A stretch of 64,000 nucleotides of DNA, from contig CM054178.1 of assembly GCA_028829895.1 (NCBI GenBank), positions 68,787,835-68,851,834 of the forward strand, in the 5' to 3' direction. The DNA is from Sinotaia quadrata (taxonomy: Eukaryota; Mollusca; Gastropoda; Architaenioglossa; Viviparidae). Positions within the stretch are counted from its first letter, which is position 1. Each line of letters begins with the position of its first letter. The notes under the pieces were generated by a model. It searched no databases, was not told where the DNA came from, and saw nothing but the letters and a program-made list of their open reading frames with translations. Below, piece by piece: positions 61,076 to 64,000 of this stretch. Both the position numbers and the translations under genes were made by a program.

Positions 61076-61109
61076 TTTGGTCGCTGTAATCAGTTTAACC
61101 ACATTCTAC

Positions 61110-61265
61110 TTTTGGTGTTAAATAAAACAAAACACACAAAATAATCCTAATTCTGTGTGTTAAATAAACAGCTACAACAAAACACACGGTCAAATAATCC
61201 TAATTCTGTGTGTTAAAAAAACAGCAACAACAAAACACACGGTCAAATAATCCTAATTTTGTGTC
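61110..61265. repeat. Three-copy tandem repeat of about 58 bp
   Basis: Units with AAATAATCCTAATTCTGTGT and AACAAAACACACGGTC. Confidence 0.85.
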
Positions 61266-61969
61266 AAGAATCAGCCGGGCAATTATCACGCCATAGCCTC
61301 ATGCTTTGCAAGAATAACTTGATGTAATCGAGGACGGATTAAGCGTATGCGTCAGGGTCAATCAAATTTCCAGGCAGCAAAAAGTACTTGTTTGTTTATC
61401 TGACTGCAATCAATTAAACATCTCCTTCGACTTTTGACCTTGCAGTCTGAGAGTGTGTTTATTTTGGCGACAATAAATCAAATATAATTATTCCCAGAAC
61501 ATAGCATGCAATTAGTATTTAATTCGACGTCAGTAGGATTGATTTTTCTCGCTCTCAAAATATATTCTTGATGTTTATTTTGGGTGAAATCAATGAAATA
61601 TCGATCTATGACATCCACACTTACACTAGTGCGCGAGGGACACAGTAACCGAATGCCAGTATTGATTTAATTGCAGCCGTTATCAAGGCTTTTCAAACAC
61701 AAAACTTAATGTTGATTACCTTTTAATATATCATTAGAAGTCATCAAGCTCACACTGTAAATTGTAGCAGGAACGTGAATATATTCATTTCAATTTTGTA
61801 AGCTGTTGCCTTAAGTCTGGGTTGTGGAATTGCAACTTTGGATCTTTCAGCTCTATGATTGCTGACCTGCATTTTAACCTTTCATTTGTTCGTTTTCACA
61901 ATTGCAGCTTAGGATGGTTCATTCGTTCGTTTTCATAATTGCAGCTTAAATATTTCAATTATTCGATTT

Positions 61970-62545
61970 CGTAATTGTGACGTTTTACTGGAAGATGGAC
62001 AAGATGTTAATTCTTCACCACCCCAGGCTGCTCATAATCTTAGCTAATCCCCGAAACGCACCTGGCTGGCTACACGTGTTAGGATGAATAATAGATAATG
62101 AAGAATAGAAGAGTGATAGTTCTAGAAGATAGCTCGAGCCCCCACATGCATACAGCCATATCAGTAAACAGAGGTGGCAGACTACACCATAAAACATGTA
62201 AGTGAGTGAGACTTACATGAGTGGTCTAAGTATCAACAAGAAATGTATTCAACAAGAAATAGCATGAGACAACATGGTTACATATAGCTAATAACTCAAC
62301 AGTTACAATTATAGTTTATATATAAATGATTATAGTTCATAAATTGTTTATTGTGATGTCATAAGAGAAAGTTTGTTTGAGTCCAATGGCACCAAAGTAG
62401 TTATTTGGTTCATTTGTATGAGTGAACTATAATTGAGTTTATAAGAGAACACTGAATGTTTCTGAGTGAACTCTAAAAGTACTTTGATTAAAGTTTGAGA
62501 GAATTTGACTGAATCTTGACTGAAGATGTTCCGCTTGTTGGTTTT
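61970..62545 (+). repeat. Interspersed family B, copy 2
   Basis: Counterpart of 52,795-53,360, sharing TGTGACGTTTTACTGGAAGA-type start, TAGAAGATAGCTCGAGCCCC and AAGAGAACACTGAATGTTTC. Lacks the long TA run of copy 1. Confidence 0.85.
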
Positions 62546-62689
62546 AGGAATTGCTTAACATTGTAATTTAGGGTCCCAGTGACAATATATATATATATAA
62601 CCCTACCCACAGACCTATGTAGACCAAATATGCTTATAAACCAACCTTATGTCAACCCACAGCACTAGGCAGGCAAATATGTGGTCTAC

Positions 62690-63722
62690 AGAGAGAGAAG
62701 TTTTGTGATACACAGAAAGGAGCCATTTATTTAGTACATACGCACTCTTAGATAGACAGGTGTTGTGATACACAGAAAGGGGCCATCTATTTAGTACATA
62801 CGCACTCTTAGATAGATAGGTGTTGTGATACACAGAAAGGGGCCATCTGTTTAGTACATACGCACTCTTAGATAGATAGGTGTTGTGTTACACAAAAAGG
62901 GACCATCTATTTAGTACATACGCACTCTTAGATAGATAGGTGTTGTGTTACACAAAAAGGGACCATCTATTTAGTACATACGCACTCTTAGATAGGTGTT
63001 GTGTTACACAAAAAGGGACCATCTATTTAGTACATACGCACTCTTAGACAGGTGTTGTGATACACAGAAAGGGGCTATCTATTTAGTACATACGCACTCT
63101 TAGACAGGTGTTGTGATACACAGAAAGGGGCTATCTATTTAGTACATACGCACTCTTAGACAGGTGTTGTGATACACAGAAAGGGGCTATCTATTTAGTA
63201 CATACGCACTCTTAGACAGGTGTTGTGATACACAGAAAGGGGCTATCTATTTAGTACATACGCACTCTTAGACAGGTGTTGTGATACACAGAAAGGGGCT
63301 ATCTATTTAGTACATACGCACTCTTAGATAGGTGTTGTGTTACACAAAAAGGGGCCATCTATTTAGTACATACGCACTCTTAGATAGGTATTGTGTTACA
63401 CAAAAAGGGACCATCTATTTAGTACATACGCACTCTTAGATAGGTATTGTGTTACACAAAAAGGGACCATCTATTTAGTACATACGCACTCTTAGATAGG
63501 TATTGTGTTACACAAAAAGGGACCATCTATTTAGTACATACGCACTCTTAGATAGGTATTGTGTTACACAAAAAGGGACCATCTATTTAGTACATACGCA
63601 CTCTTAGATAGATAGGTGTTGTGTTACACAAAAAGGGACCATTTATTTAGTACATACGCACTCTTAGATATATAGGTGTTGTGTTACACAAAAAGGGACC
63701 ATCTATTTAGTACATACGCACT
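62690..63722. repeat. 56-60-bp minisatellite, about 18 copies
   Basis: The unit TTTAGTACATACGCACTCTT plus AGATAGGTGTTGTGTTACAC and AAAAAGGGACCATCTA. Copies fall into blocks (GACAGG/GGGGCTATC type in the middle, GATAGG/GGGACCATC at both ends), showing local block amplification. Confidence 0.96.
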
Positions 63723-63849
63723 GAGTTGAGAGATCGTTCTTAGAATATGTATGTAAGGAGAGTGGGGGGGAGGGCGGTAAATAAAATGACATTTTTTTTT
63801 AATTCATTCTTTTACATGGCAATAACTCCAGACTGTCTAGGTTTGTTTG

Positions 63850-63940
63850 AATATGTGCAAATGAGTAGAAGAGAATTATGTGTAAATGAGTAGAAGAGAA
63901 TTATGTGTAAATGAGTAGAAGAGAATTATGTGTAAAAGCG
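63850..63940. repeat. 25-bp tandem repeat, about 3.5 copies
   Basis: The unit AAATGAGTAGAAGAGAATTA with TGTGT. Confidence 0.9.
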
Positions 63941-64000
63941 AAACTCATTAAAAGCAATACGATCGTCAGTGGCCACAAGAACGTCATGCGAACTGTAAAA

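Overview
The window is animal nuclear DNA: AT-rich, with short coding exons bounded by GT/AG splice sites, kilobase-scale introns, and very many micro- and minisatellites. The protein pieces are animal-like. The large introns, the number of unrelated minisatellites and the repeat content suggest a mollusc or another lophotrochozoan. That assignment is an inference; no single sequence here proves it.

Left part (1-20,830), minus strand: the first six coding exons of SRRT/ARS2 (serrate RNA effector molecule), a nuclear cap-binding-complex partner. The ATG is at 18,958-18,960. The exons run leftwards and join in frame over 917 nt (305 codons). The rest of the gene lies beyond base 1. A non-coding first exon is likely near 20,743-20,830.

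The largest SRRT intron carries a complete, very young LTR retrotransposon at 8,547-16,187, opposite in strand to the gene. It has two 1,674-bp LTRs in which I found only two differences, a 5-bp target duplication, a primer-binding site and a polypurine tract. Its only long ORF (999 codons, 10,830-13,829) has no reverse transcriptase, RNase H, integrase or zinc knuckle that I can recognise. It looks like a non-autonomous element with an intact, unusual protein, and it is the best candidate for something undescribed here.

Middle (20,830-40,000): no confident gene. It holds a 203-bp mariner-type deletion derivative, several interspersed repeats, a higher-order minisatellite, long TG and GATA arrays, a GC-richer stretch with a consensus splice donor at 30,467 (possible non-coding first exon), and a fragment resembling a TIR domain (36,905-37,171).

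Right part (40,000-64,000), plus strand: two exons of a calmodulin-like EF-hand gene, 40,156-40,246 and 58,911-59,054, separated by about 18.7 kb. Their phases match, and the join gives a start, a basic leader and one complete EF-hand. A phase-compatible candidate exon at 60,017-60,078 would end the protein in a hydrophobic tail. Otherwise the region is dominated by tandem repeats and three unclassified interspersed families with copies in several places.

SRRT and the EF-hand gene are transcribed away from each other and nothing suggests that they cooperate. No rRNA, tRNA or CRISPR array was found.
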